Below, one piece after another: positions 49,501 to 58,959 of a stretch of 64,000 nucleotides of DNA. A model generated the notes under the pieces. That model saw nothing but the letters and a program-made list of their open reading frames with translations, was not told where the DNA came from and ran no database searches. Positions within the stretch are counted from its first letter, which is position 1, and each line of letters opens with the position of its first letter. Source of the stretch: Alloascoidea africana (taxonomy: Eukaryota > Ascomycota > Alloascoideomycetes > Alloascoideales > Alloascoideaceae); contig JAKTTT010000015.1 in NCBI GenBank assembly GCA_030581615.1, positions 1 to 64,000 of the forward strand. Reading direction: 5' to 3'. The position numbers and the translations under genes were made by a program.

Positions 49501-51640
49501 ATTGGTTAAACGAAATAATTCTTTTGGTTGGACAAATAAAGAAATCAATATTGATCCTTATTATATTCTGAATGAAGGAATTATTGATTCCGTAAGACCA
49601 AGTTCAGTGATGGATTTAAAGGCAAAGAATTATTTCCATTCGAATTATTTGGAAATTGAAGAGTTTTTGAAAACAAGATCTTTGATTGAATCACAACCTT
49701 TCCTAAGACTCACCTCGTTTAGATCAAGAACTGGTTCGCTTTATGCTACCACCGCGGCTACAACAGCACTCACCTTTGCCCAAGCAACTGCAAACTCAAA
49801 CGTAACCGCAACTTCAAACGCAACCACTACCATAAACATAAACACCGTCACTGCTTCCTCTGCTACTTCCCATGCAACCTCAATTATGGGCTTGAATCCA
49901 GTGGCAGCTGCAAATGCTGCCACTATTGCTGCCTCTGCAACCAACTCCCCAGTTTCAGGAGTTGATGATACAACCACCACTTCTGGACCTGGAATTGGAG
50001 CCATTGGGACCTTAGATGATAGAGGCACAAACGATATGCCTGATTTTTCACAACCCGGTGCAGTTGATATCAAAATTATCAAGTTTGGAAAGTTGGTGGG
50101 GAGAGAAGCAAAGCGAAAGATTTCATCAAAGGCCACTTTTAAAGAATGGGGGGTTATACTAACCCTTTCAAAACTATATCTTTTCAAAGAGGTATGGTGG
50201 ACTGAAGGTGATTTTGATAATCATGATGATTACGATTTTGAAAATGAGGATATAGAAGACTCTATACAAGATGAAAATTTACAACAGGAGCAACAACAAC
50301 AACAACGTCAAAGTCAAAGTCAAAATCAAAATCAAATGTTACATGCCCAACCATATCAACAGGATCAACTCCCCCCAGTTTTCAGCATACCGATAGAAGA
50401 ATTTTGTCCTGTTTTGTCTTTAAACATGAAAAACAGTGTTGCTTTACAACCTGCTCAAGGGCCAAATGGTTCTGAACCGGTGGTTGTGGGTGCGCTTGGA
50501 AATAAAGAAAATGCTTTTGCAATTTATGATAAAGATGGAAGTGAACAATGGTTCATTGCAGATTCATCAGAAGAAATGGTTGAATGGATAGCAGCTTTGA
50601 ATTATTCTGCTGCTCTAAGTGCATGTAATATTGATCTGGCAGAAGATGTTAGAAATTCAAATTCGATTCAGCAGCAGTTTCAATTTCAGTCTCAACAGAT
50701 CAGGAGGTATAATGAAGATGCAAGACGTGTTTCTTTAGGTGTGGAGAGTAAAGATAAAGTGCATAGTGCGATTCGGAGGTCTGCGGAAATATACCGAACA
50801 ATTGAGCAAGCAGAAAATGTTAATGCTAATGCCAATACAGAAACGAAAACCCAAAGAGATATTAGTGATGATGGTAAAGGCGAGGTACGAATTGAAAATC
50901 CAAGAGAAAGGTTGAGGAGAGTCAGTGTGGAGGTTGTTATTGAGGATGGAAGTGATTCAAGTACAACGACCAGTTGGGATGAAGACCAACAACAGCAGCA
51001 ACAGACACAACGAGTTGTTTTACCGACATCTCGACATAATAATAGAAATCCGGGTTTAAGCAATCGACAACATCGTCAAACACATTCACACTCATCTGCA
51101 ACTTCAACAAGTGCCGAAAATAGCATCAAAAATAAGAATAACAGTGCAAGGCTTAATGCTATAACGAGGGAATTGAAACGGTTGAAAACAGAGCATTTAG
51201 CACAACAGAAATTGTTACAAGAATATAGTCGAGAGGCAAATCAACTCAAAATCTTGGCTCCTTTACAGCAAAGAACAAGGGATTCAGTAACTATTTTCGC
51301 CAAGACGCTTAGATTAAAGCTTAAGTTACTGTGGGTGGGAATATCTAGAAATGACTGTTACAGACAAATATTGAATTATGAGCAGAGTATCACTTGTGAA
51401 GTTGAAGATGAGGAAGATGTGAGACAACGTTACCCCATAGCCACAATGTCTACAGATGAAGAGGTGCGAAATACCAGTGGCAAGAGTGAATCCAGTGATA
51501 GTTGTTATCACGACAAAGAAAAGGAGAAGGAGAAGGAGAAGGAGAAAGTGCAGGTGGAAGAAGAGAAAGAACTAGATGAAGAAGATGAAGAAGAAGCAAG
51601 GCCAAACAGAACAGTCCAATCCATTTCGTGTGTTGAATGA
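46595..51640 (+). CDS. SYT1: Syt1-like Arf guanine-nucleotide exchange factor (Sec7 + PH)
   Basis: 1681 aa from the ATG at 46595. Residues 1-790 are disordered and full of simple repeats (Lys-Gly, Ser-Thr, His, a 20-residue Asn tract at 47543-47603). The Sec7 domain (about 795-955) includes the catalytic glutamate finger in LIAELPKETQQIDRVLELF and the second signature FSLIMLHTDAFNKNNKKKM. A PH domain (about 1155-1340) is split by an acidic/Gln-rich insert; its halves are IKFGKLVGREAKRKISS and GSEQWFIADSSEEMVEWIAA. A coiled coil (LKRLKTEHLAQQKLLQEYSR, about 1520-1560) lies near the C-terminus, ending in Lys-Glu runs. Syt1 activates Arl1/Arf at the late Golgi. Large size and the Sec7-PH order fit Syt1 better than Yel1. 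Composition shifts from GC-rich to AT-rich just before the Sec7 domain. Confidence 0.82.
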   Translation: MSASRLASTRDEAAAASSSSTTTPAQTHSRPQSPAPRSHDSPRLRSSDPSAKDEASTLHRLIGRRKGKGKGKGKRGKAKARPDPGAKSTTTSTSTSADSPDPSSSTATNATFVAEPQLQNASEEPPPCSNPNPNPNVDVDEALQLLPVPTTSSVMDHHHHSQLHQQQFQQIPLAPTRSSESGLFQSSRLSNTFTRKSRSNLRSKNHSKRTDTPPPPPSSSSQQPANANVTNGTSTGSKSSSFLSSFLRMSFDDHSQRSSSKKTPTTNINMNHHHNLAKRSSSSLDIARIPTSSLHSKFFPFSSSSSTNVKALSTTPNDNNNNNNNNNNNNNNNNNNTRNISSIANPPVLISVSEFEEGALDSHHRHSNSHPSSMPASSTSTSTSTSTSTSGQGGGHAHSHSHSSTTNNHHHHSPMTLASRNGSHTQLEEYSTPIAFPDGSTNIGNGNDSGDEFDPQSHSTGQNSAGKRSKTDDPTLDSSTKQPEDQSNSRDPPLALLSINDSNPNVTPRPNSNSNSSFTRRRPFAKLRRKTLSMFFNPDSDAVSSSSKRGGSGSGGGGDLNDQSDDSTADTKRKSSSSFVDRDAQNLSQQRPSSVQDFKSRSRSLSIQSQTQTQTRQNQGQSRSQTPRLTASPARGVPGPVAIADGPKTGDSGTFPKLSFENPIRRRSRTVGSIEDSKRGTNGSSTRERLNGGLVMNTLSNLLSKSKSGSTTTLATPTSSGFGLGNANNNNNSGGGGGSNNWTANGASISSPSAMGPGSTTVPLGLVTNSNAITVNGTGPGTGPGTTGECSTPLQSTEIKVAILEGETPREYLIRIKSMGLERFAASILSSKNDNFHKQALAQYLEEFDFTDEPLDLSLRKFLLIAELPKETQQIDRVLELFSTRYHRCNPHVFIKEEDCYILTFSLIMLHTDAFNKNNKKKMQKVEFIKNTWGNGVSKGTLECFYDNITLTPFIRTDDQFSQILQLGKLVKRNNSFGWTNKEINIDPYYILNEGIIDSVRPSSVMDLKAKNYFHSNYLEIEEFLKTRSLIESQPFLRLTSFRSRTGSLYATTAATTALTFAQATANSNVTATSNATTTININTVTASSATSHATSIMGLNPVAAANAATIAASATNSPVSGVDDTTTTSGPGIGAIGTLDDRGTNDMPDFSQPGAVDIKIIKFGKLVGREAKRKISSKATFKEWGVILTLSKLYLFKEVWWTEGDFDNHDDYDFENEDIEDSIQDENLQQEQQQQQRQSQSQNQNQMLHAQPYQQDQLPPVFSIPIEEFCPVLSLNMKNSVALQPAQGPNGSEPVVVGALGNKENAFAIYDKDGSEQWFIADSSEEMVEWIAALNYSAALSACNIDLAEDVRNSNSIQQQFQFQSQQIRRYNEDARRVSLGVESKDKVHSAIRRSAEIYRTIEQAENVNANANTETKTQRDISDDGKGEVRIENPRERLRRVSVEVVIEDGSDSSTTTSWDEDQQQQQQTQRVVLPTSRHNNRNPGLSNRQHRQTHSHSSATSTSAENSIKNKNNSARLNAITRELKRLKTEHLAQQKLLQEYSREANQLKILAPLQQRTRDSVTIFAKTLRLKLKLLWVGISRNDCYRQILNYEQSITCEVEDEEDVRQRYPIATMSTDEEVRNTSGKSESSDSCYHDKEKEKEKEKEKVQVEEEKELDEEDEEEARPNRTVQSISCVE
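47543..47603 (+). repeat. (AACAAT)n array encoding poly-Asn in SYT1-like gene
   Basis: About ten near-perfect AACAAT hexamers encode 20 Asn in a row (plus an Asp at the start). The strict alternation of AAC and AAT indicates hexamer, not trinucleotide, slippage. Confidence 0.92.
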
Positions 51641-53359
51641 AGAAGAGGAAACCTTTTTTCAATACATAGAATCGGTGATGAAGCGCAAGTATATAGATCT
51701 GCATTTTTTTGTTGTTCATTTATCTTTATCTCTAATATTCTTTTATTTTTTTGTCTTGTTTGGCCCCTGGAGAGATATACATGGTGAGAAGGGGATTTGT
51801 TCATTTGATTTTTACCTTTTTAAACAAATTTTTTGTTATGGTTCCAAACCAATCCAAGCCACACCGGTTCAGTCCATTCCATTCCATTCCTTTTTATGTT
51901 CCACTAGGCGATGCTTTAATTTTCTTTTTCTTTTTGTTTGAATCTGGTGCGTTTCTCATTGTGATTTGTCTCGTCTTGCTGCACTTTCACCTTCTCTCAT
52001 TTATCTTCAATGTTACTTTCCACCTTGATCTTGACCTTTCCTTCGTTCTTAACATACAGCACCTATATATATCTATATACACACACATCCGTTCCAGTTC
52101 CAAACAATCGGGTCCAGCCGGGATTATTTCCCAGATCGTTGGCTTCTCTTGCATTTTGTGTTTCTCATTCTCGTTTCGCCAGATCCATTTCCTGGAGCAG
52201 CGGTTAAACGTCGCGCGGGATGTGGTACAGTTACTACGGGAGCGCCGCCTAAACGCCTGCTTGGCGCCCATCCGCCACGACGAGCCTCGCCAGACCAGCC
52301 TCGCTAGACGAGCTCTGTCCAGAGACCCAGAGCACCGGGGTCTCGCGAGCTGAGAGGACCGAAAAGCGAAAAACGAGGGCAGTCGAGCCCAGCAGGCCGG
52401 AAAAAAAAAAAAAACGAGGAAACAGGCACAGATGGCTGTTGGAAATTAAAATGCGCTGCTGGGCTGTCTCGTCACTTCTCTTCCACGCTCGCTGCTCCCT
52501 TTTCATATCCACGCCGCTCACTCTTCTTTTCCTCTCCTTCCACTGCTTCCACGTCCACTTCCACGTCCACGTCCTCGCCGGCCTTCCTCTAGCCCAAACA
52601 CGCACTCTTCCTGAGTTCCGGGCCCCTAGCCTCTCTCTCCCGCGCCCCGGCCCAGTCCTCCAGTAACAGAGCAGCAGAAACAACAAATAAACAAACATCA
52701 TCGTCTTCTTCACCAACCAGCAACAATAACAACAACAACAACAACAACTTCGCCAGCACCAACCACGAGTCGCACACGGGCCCTCACCTGTTGCACCTCA
52801 CAGAGCAGAACCGGAACGCGAAAGCACAGGCCAACTAGCTGCAAAAATAAAAGGTATGCTATGCGCTTGAGCCCTGGTGCATCATCCCCAGCCTGGCGGA
52901 CCGGGTCGCTGCTGATCTTCCCGCAACCGTCCCAGCTCCCAGCTCACACATTCCTCTTCCAATTGTACAGGTCATGTCACTAACCTCATCCGTTTCTGCC
53001 CAGATCATCTAGTTTTTTTCGTTGTCCCCTTTGCCCTTTTGGAATTACACAGATTGATCCTCCCTCGCCAAATTTCAAAAAAGAAATTCAAAGACATTTC
53101 GTACATAAATCCCAAGATCTGTGAACTCCTTACTCACCCTAATATCCTTGAAATTTCTGAGGCTTTAGATCTCGAATTTGATCATTTCCTCGCAATCCAA
53201 AACAATCATATACCAAGCAAAATTCTTTTCTACCGCCACCGTCTTTCAACTCTTTGTGCCCCTTAACTGCAGCAACTGACTGAAGTTTTCCCTATACATA
53301 CCACTCAACTAGTTACATACAAGCTCGATATCAACAAAACAACAAAACAAAACAAAAAA
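51641..53359. other. 1.7-kb intergenic region upstream of LTE1
   Basis: The left part (51641-52150) is T-rich on the plus strand and presumably the SYT1 3' region. A GC-richer part (52190-52340 and 52500-52670) and CAACAA repeats (about 52720-52750) follow. The 52.85-53.0 kb segment has full splice signals, listed as a probable 5'-UTR intron of LTE1. Frames of up to 200 codons here have no recognisable content. Confidence 0.5.
52854..53003 (+). other. probable 5'-UTR intron of the LTE1-like gene
   Basis: Donor GTATGC at 52854 (same as MYO2 intron 3), branch CACTAAC at 52978-52984, and pyrimidine-rich acceptor TTTCTGCCCAG ending 53003. All three match the signals of the coding introns in this window. 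The spliced leader would contain no long frame, so the intron is placed in the 5' UTR. Expression data would be needed to confirm it. Confidence 0.55.
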
Positions 53360-56300
53360 ATGACGTCGCGTTTGAATCAACATGGGCATAGACATAGGCA
53401 TAGACATCAAGGCGTAAAGCATTATTCACTTTTGGAAGCAAAAGAAATAAATCTGGCAGTTTTGTTTAAGGGACCCATAGAAGACGATATTGTATTTAAT
53501 ACCCCAATGCCAAAAGATCCTTTGCGGAGTTATTCTTCCACTGGTGGCGATAATTTGAGATCCACAGGCACTGTCGATAACAGCGCTGAAAACAAGTGTA
53601 GAAGGGGCAGAAGTGTCAGCATCAGTACCAGTACCAGTACCAGTACCAACACCAACACCAGTAAAAGTAAAAGTAAGAGCAGGAGCAAAAGCAAAAATCG
53701 AATTAGAAGCACTTACTTTATCTCCGAAACAGGCGATCTGATAGCAACCTCTCCCCAAGACATTGTCGCACATCTAACGAGCCCTCTAAATGTAAACTAC
53801 AGATTTGTTTCTGATTTCTTTTTAACCTACCGCATGTTTTTCGACCCCCATGAGCTGCTAGAAAACATTATACGGCGGTTTTTGTTTGGCATTTACCTCA
53901 CATCTAAAGATCATGACATCCAGCAGCGGCACCAAGACCAACAACAGAATGATCAAGCATCCAAAGATGGGGATGCAACCGAAGTTGACGCCGACCAAAA
54001 AGACGCCAACGAGGACCATCAACAAAAACCTAGTGATGAACAAGGTAACGATGAAAATAATGACAATAGTAATAATGTTAATGCATCGAACAAAAAGGAG
54101 ACACAGTCGAATGCCACCCATTTCTCACCTTCTGAGCTTGGCAGGATGATCTGTATTCGAATTTTTGTTGCTTTGAGACATTGGGTCCTAAACTATTTTG
54201 CCGATGACTGGGTCCCTTCGCCAAAATTGCGGACAGAGTTTGCAAATGTGATTAATGTAATTTCAGAGATGAAAGAGGTCAGTGATGATCCACTCAGTAG
54301 CCGAATCATTGAGGATATAAAACGGTTTTGGATAAACGCATGCTCAAACTACTGGGTTGTAGATCAAGATAAAGATAAAGATAAAGATAAGGACAATGGT
54401 GAAGGCAACGAAACTGAAAGTTTCCAGCTTGGTGCCGGCACAAACAACCTTAAAGAGCCCATCACGCCGGGTGGACAATTGGGTAGTTCTCAAGTATCAA
54501 GTATTCCTGCAAATGATTCCAGAATACGGCATTCTCATTTGTTATCCATTTATGGAAACAATTCAGTCACTTCTCAGACCGAAGATGTACCTCCTACCGC
54601 AGCTGACAGACGAGTTTTGAAAACGATGCTGCGATGTTTCCCTAGCACATTCTCAAACTACAACAGCTTTTTGAATACTTCCCAAGCATTGGAATCATCA
54701 CGTCCCTCCATGGACAACAACGACAGCAGTATGTTAGATGATGAACAAGAGCATAGTGCAAGGGCAGGGAATGTACATCACTTGAAAATGGTCAACAACA
54801 GTCGAGTAATAGATGACGCAGATCTAAATCATGAAGATACAGCGATAGAAGAAGAAACCAGTGATACAGTTGGTAACCGAGTTGCTCCAGCATCATCTTC
54901 GTCCCATTTTGAACCTGTTCAATGGGATTCCTCAAAGTCCATTCTAGGTTCGCTGATCCGAGGAGATGTCATTATCCCCGCGAACTCAAGTGTTGATACA
55001 ATAATCCCCCCAACGCCAATCAACAACTCTAGGATTTCTTTGGGATCTCTTGCGAGTGCCTCTGCCCTAAGGCCATCCGTTTCCAGTTCTTCTCATAACC
55101 TAGATTCAAGTGTCATTAGCCCCGTAAGTAGTGACGATTTGATGCAGGAGGAAGGGAAATCCAGTGTGAGAAGATCAAGCGTAATTCCAACTTCGCCTCG
55201 TCAGCAACTTCATCATCATCATCATCATTACCATCCTAATATCCGCAAAAAGGGCTGGAAGGCTTCAATTCGGAGAAAGAACAAGAAGCTTTCGGCTTTT
55301 GTCTCCAAAGTAGCATTAATTGATCAGTCGAAAAGATCGGTAAGCGGGAAGCTGAAGCACCAGAATGTATCAAACACAACAACAGCATCGCCACTGAATG
55401 AAATCACAAACATCATGTCTCAAGAATCTGATGCATCTGTGATAGATACTGGAGAGAATTTCAATGTCAGTGGGCGCTTCAGTACAGAAGAGGTTCGTGG
55501 AGGTGAGACAATAATGGCGTGCACCAGCAGCAATAATGGTGACGATAAAGATAAGCCTCGAATAGACGTTTTGGCTGCGATGGTCATTGAAGAGGTAAAG
55601 CTTTTGATACAGCATTATGAGGACGAAGAGATGGACGCTCAAGATCAGTCCGCAGAGAAGGATCATTCGGGAGGAGAAGAATTGAGTATTACCTCAGAAA
55701 ATGAAAAATCAACCTCTGAATCGATAATTGAGATTTCTGTGTCTCATAATGATAACGAAGATGATCCCCCTCCACTTACTCCACCGGATAGCAACGAGGA
55801 AACCCGTAATGACCGTGAACTTTCCATGGATGTCTCATCGTCTCAAATTGATGCTTTGAACATTGCAGAAGTATCCTCACAAAAGGAAACATCACCATCT
55901 CAGAAGATGACAACGACATTATCAGCAATACCAAACAACCTCAGTTTTTTAAGACAGAGCATGATTTCTTACAGAAGTAATCAATCACACATTTCTTATG
56001 ACTCCATTTTCACCATGCAAACACCTCCTTCTAGTTCTCAAGCAAATCGTTTTGATATGTCAACTCCTCTGCCTCTTGTCCAAGATGATAGTGGTCCAAT
56101 GCTGAAAAAGCGAACAGCTCTGACAAATCTTCGACAGAATTTTGGCTCAGCTGATTTAAGAGATGCTGATATGCTGAGCTTGTTTAACAGAAGCAGTACT
56201 GTTAAGACTTCTTCAATCTTTGAAATATCGAATCTCCAACAGCCATCTCTCACTCTGCGACAACAACAACAACAACAACAACCAAATGGTGAGGTTTCGG

Positions 56301-58207
56301 AGCTAGATGTTAGTGCTGTCATTTATGATGATAGACTAGACACTGGGACATCCATCGACTTGGAACATGAGCGGTTAAAATTGTCTCTTGAAAAATTTCG
56401 AAACGTGGATATAAAGTCGTCTCTTCCACTTGCCACGTCTTCAATGGCAGGGGGTATGGATAGTGTAGTGAGTTTCTCAAATCCTGGTTGTTTCGGAACC
56501 TCCAGCACAGAAGCTGGAACCGGAGCTGGCACCGGGGGATACTCTCAGCGTGAGCCTCGTGATGATGAAGAAATCGCAACACCGTACCCTGGTATAGATG
56601 CTACAGCAGTTGCAAAACTGGCCGCTATTCCTGATGAAAGTATGGACGACGATGCAATTAAGATTACACTGATGAAGCTTGAAGGAACCTATCAAAAGAC
56701 TCAGAGTCCAGAAACTGGAACCAAATCAACGACTGAGGGTTCCTGTCTGAATGACATTTCACAAACGAATGATAATAACGCTAGCAATCCCAATTCTACG
56801 ATAGTTGATGATTCTGATGATAATAATAATAGTGGTAATACTGATGGACCTAAACTGGTTCTCTCAGAAACGGAGACCTCGGCATCAGGGATCAAACAAC
56901 AAAACGTTTATGTAGCTCAGCAGGTTCCTGTAGACCCGGATCTTTTATCTCCAACTTTTAACACGGGCAGTAGCCGTGGCGACAGTACTGTGGTTATTCG
57001 GCAGGATACAGGTGGGAGTCAAGGGGCAGCAGCTTCTTCTGTTTCAGTTCCGACCCCCCGGCAATCAAATGCGTTTACAACAGCTGGGGTTTTGAGCATT
57101 ACGAGCATTCCACACATTATCTCAAATAATAGACATGTGCCATTTATCCTAAGCTATCGATCCGAAGAGCTTGCGAAGCAGTTTACATTGATCGAAAGAG
57201 ATGCACTTTTGGAAATTGATTGGAAAGAAATGATTGAGATGAAGTGGAACCAAAAGATTGAGCCTATTCAAAGTTGGGTTGAGTTGCTCGTCTTTCGAAG
57301 AGCACGCGGGGTGGAGCTCGTTATTTCAAGATTTAATCTAATGGTTAATTGGATCATTTCCGAAATCTTATTAACAAGGTCAAAGTTGGAAAGAAGCAGC
57401 ACGATATCCCGCTTTATTCACATTGCATCAGCATGTAAAAAGATTCAAAACTTTTCAACCTTGATGCAGATTGTTCTTGCACTGACCTCAGAGCGTATCC
57501 GACTGTTGCATCTGACATGGGCGTCTGTAAACGCAACAGACCTTGCAGAATTGAAAGAATTGGAGAAAATAGTCTGGCCCCTGGGAAACTTTGTGAACCT
57601 CCGCCGTGAGTTGGCAAACATGAAGCCACGGGTTGGTTGCATTCCTTTTGTTGGTGTGTATCTATCAGATTTGGCTTACAACTCTGAACGCCCCAGTTTC
57701 ATCTTGCGGTCTCGTGCAGAGAGGAAAGATTTGGATCAACAGGCGGAACTTGAAGATGTTGAAAGGGCGTCTTGTGAAAGTAGATTGTCGTCCGTCGATG
57801 GAGTTCCTACAATTATCCCCGCCGCGCCTTCGCCTCCTATATCATCCTCGCTATTGCAACCTCTAAATGCATCATCAATCCATCTTGCCACTCAAACTGT
57901 CCCTAGCAACGAGGCGGATGCAAAAGACTATAGCTCAAACCACAACAATAATTGTAATAATGAGTGCAGCGCAGAAGAACAGAAGGAGATGGATGACGAG
58001 GAAAACGACGATGGTGATGATTTTTTGATCAACTTTTCAAAATTTCGAGAAAGCGCCTCAATCGTAAAGAGTCTTGTGCAGTATATCGAATGGTCCAGTT
58101 TTTACAACTTTGAGAGGAATGAGGATATCCTTTCCAAATGTCTTTACATCAAGAGTTTGACACAAGATGAAATGGATTCGTGTTATGGGTATCTTGTAGA
58201 ACCATAG
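53360..58207 (+). CDS. LTE1: Lte1-like Ras-family guanine-nucleotide exchange factor
   Basis: 1615 aa with the split Cdc25-family layout. An N-terminal REM/RasGEF-N module starts near residue 117 (STYFISETGDLIATSPQDI, NVNYRFVSDFFLTYRMFFDP). It is interrupted by a Gln/Asp/Asn-rich insert (about 190-255) and resumes with ICIRIFVALRHWVLNYFADD. A long disordered middle follows. The C-terminal RasGEF domain (about 1257-1615) contains FTLIERDALLEIDWKEM, FIHIASACKKIQNFSTLMQI and GCIPFVGVYLSDLAY. An acidic Asn-rich insert sits before the last helices. In budding yeast Lte1 acts at the bud cortex to promote mitotic exit through the Tem1/Bfa1 pathway. The ATG at 53360 follows an A-rich leader. Other Cdc25-type GEFs (Cdc25, Bud5) are less likely because of the N-terminal start of the REM and the total architecture. 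Confidence 0.8.
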   Translation: MTSRLNQHGHRHRHRHQGVKHYSLLEAKEINLAVLFKGPIEDDIVFNTPMPKDPLRSYSSTGGDNLRSTGTVDNSAENKCRRGRSVSISTSTSTSTNTNTSKSKSKSRSKSKNRIRSTYFISETGDLIATSPQDIVAHLTSPLNVNYRFVSDFFLTYRMFFDPHELLENIIRRFLFGIYLTSKDHDIQQRHQDQQQNDQASKDGDATEVDADQKDANEDHQQKPSDEQGNDENNDNSNNVNASNKKETQSNATHFSPSELGRMICIRIFVALRHWVLNYFADDWVPSPKLRTEFANVINVISEMKEVSDDPLSSRIIEDIKRFWINACSNYWVVDQDKDKDKDKDNGEGNETESFQLGAGTNNLKEPITPGGQLGSSQVSSIPANDSRIRHSHLLSIYGNNSVTSQTEDVPPTAADRRVLKTMLRCFPSTFSNYNSFLNTSQALESSRPSMDNNDSSMLDDEQEHSARAGNVHHLKMVNNSRVIDDADLNHEDTAIEEETSDTVGNRVAPASSSSHFEPVQWDSSKSILGSLIRGDVIIPANSSVDTIIPPTPINNSRISLGSLASASALRPSVSSSSHNLDSSVISPVSSDDLMQEEGKSSVRRSSVIPTSPRQQLHHHHHHYHPNIRKKGWKASIRRKNKKLSAFVSKVALIDQSKRSVSGKLKHQNVSNTTTASPLNEITNIMSQESDASVIDTGENFNVSGRFSTEEVRGGETIMACTSSNNGDDKDKPRIDVLAAMVIEEVKLLIQHYEDEEMDAQDQSAEKDHSGGEELSITSENEKSTSESIIEISVSHNDNEDDPPPLTPPDSNEETRNDRELSMDVSSSQIDALNIAEVSSQKETSPSQKMTTTLSAIPNNLSFLRQSMISYRSNQSHISYDSIFTMQTPPSSSQANRFDMSTPLPLVQDDSGPMLKKRTALTNLRQNFGSADLRDADMLSLFNRSSTVKTSSIFEISNLQQPSLTLRQQQQQQQPNGEVSELDVSAVIYDDRLDTGTSIDLEHERLKLSLEKFRNVDIKSSLPLATSSMAGGMDSVVSFSNPGCFGTSSTEAGTGAGTGGYSQREPRDDEEIATPYPGIDATAVAKLAAIPDESMDDDAIKITLMKLEGTYQKTQSPETGTKSTTEGSCLNDISQTNDNNASNPNSTIVDDSDDNNNSGNTDGPKLVLSETETSASGIKQQNVYVAQQVPVDPDLLSPTFNTGSSRGDSTVVIRQDTGGSQGAAASSVSVPTPRQSNAFTTAGVLSITSIPHIISNNRHVPFILSYRSEELAKQFTLIERDALLEIDWKEMIEMKWNQKIEPIQSWVELLVFRRARGVELVISRFNLMVNWIISEILLTRSKLERSSTISRFIHIASACKKIQNFSTLMQIVLALTSERIRLLHLTWASVNATDLAELKELEKIVWPLGNFVNLRRELANMKPRVGCIPFVGVYLSDLAYNSERPSFILRSRAERKDLDQQAELEDVERASCESRLSSVDGVPTIIPAAPSPPISSSLLQPLNASSIHLATQTVPSNEADAKDYSSNHNNNCNNECSAEEQKEMDDEENDDGDDFLINFSKFRESASIVKSLVQYIEWSSFYNFERNEDILSKCLYIKSLTQDEMDSCYGYLVEP
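53618..53700 (+). repeat. Ser-Thr / Asn-Thr / Ser-Lys hexamer array in LTE1
   Basis: AGTACC hexamers encode Ser-Thr units that grade into Asn-Thr and then Ser-Lys units just before the REM module. It is a clear example of a hexamer array diverging by point changes. Confidence 0.88.
54365..54394 (+). repeat. GATAAA hexamer array encoding Asp-Lys repeats in LTE1
   Basis: Four to five GATAAA/GATAAG copies encode alternating Asp-Lys after the REM module. Confidence 0.88.
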
Positions 58208-58959
58208 CTGGCTTGTTCCGGTTTTGGTGTTTTTTTTTCTTCCGTTTTTGGCTTTTTGTTTTGTTTTGTGAATTTTTATTATTATTGCCTGTTGTTATCA
58301 TTAGTCGGGTGGTGCTTGTCCTAATTGCTGGTGTTGTTTTTGCCTACGAAAGCGGTTGGCTTTTTGTTGATACAAGTTATGTGAGAAACCCAAATTTCCG
58401 GTTCATTATTTTTAGTTCCTTTCGAAGTTCTCCCTTCCTATTCCAGCAATGGATCTCAATATCCATATCCTTTCTAATCATGTCCAGTTCCATACTTCAT
58501 TGCTTTTTATCATTTTGTTATGTATTAGTCATATTGCTTTGTTTCGTTGTCATCACAAGAAATACTTTTAATTATATACAATGTATTCAAATTTTGGAAT
58601 AGTGATTTATGTATCTTAATGAATTGTTGGTCCAAGACTAATGTGGTTTATTTTGGCTGTTCCGTTCGATAGTGAATGGATATGAAGGTGTAGACAATCA
58701 GAGACTAAATTCAACTGTCCTATACAATTTAAAACATAATAAATTGATCATCAAATAGCTAAACTTACAAAATACTTTTAAAAGGATTCTTGTGTCTATC
58801 ACATCTCCTCCTAAATATACAACGCACACTACTACAAGTACAATCAAATCATAAATGAGGGCTTGCAAAGTGCAAGTCCCCGTTCACACAAGAAAATCCA
58901 AGAAAAACAAAACAAACAGAATAAATAAATAAATGAATAAATAGGTTGACCAAAAAGAA
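58208..58959. other. convergent 3' intergenic region (LTE1 / zinc-cluster gene)
   Basis: This 752-bp region is T-rich to about 58590, then A-rich towards the minus-strand gene. The open frame running on from 58180 is a shadow of the LTE1 end. No gene is seen. Confidence 0.5.

Noticed and set aside
51751-52353. 200-codon frame downstream of the SYT1-like gene
   Set aside because: It is Phe/Leu/Ser-rich because it reads a T-rich strand, starts inside a likely 3' UTR and shows no motif.
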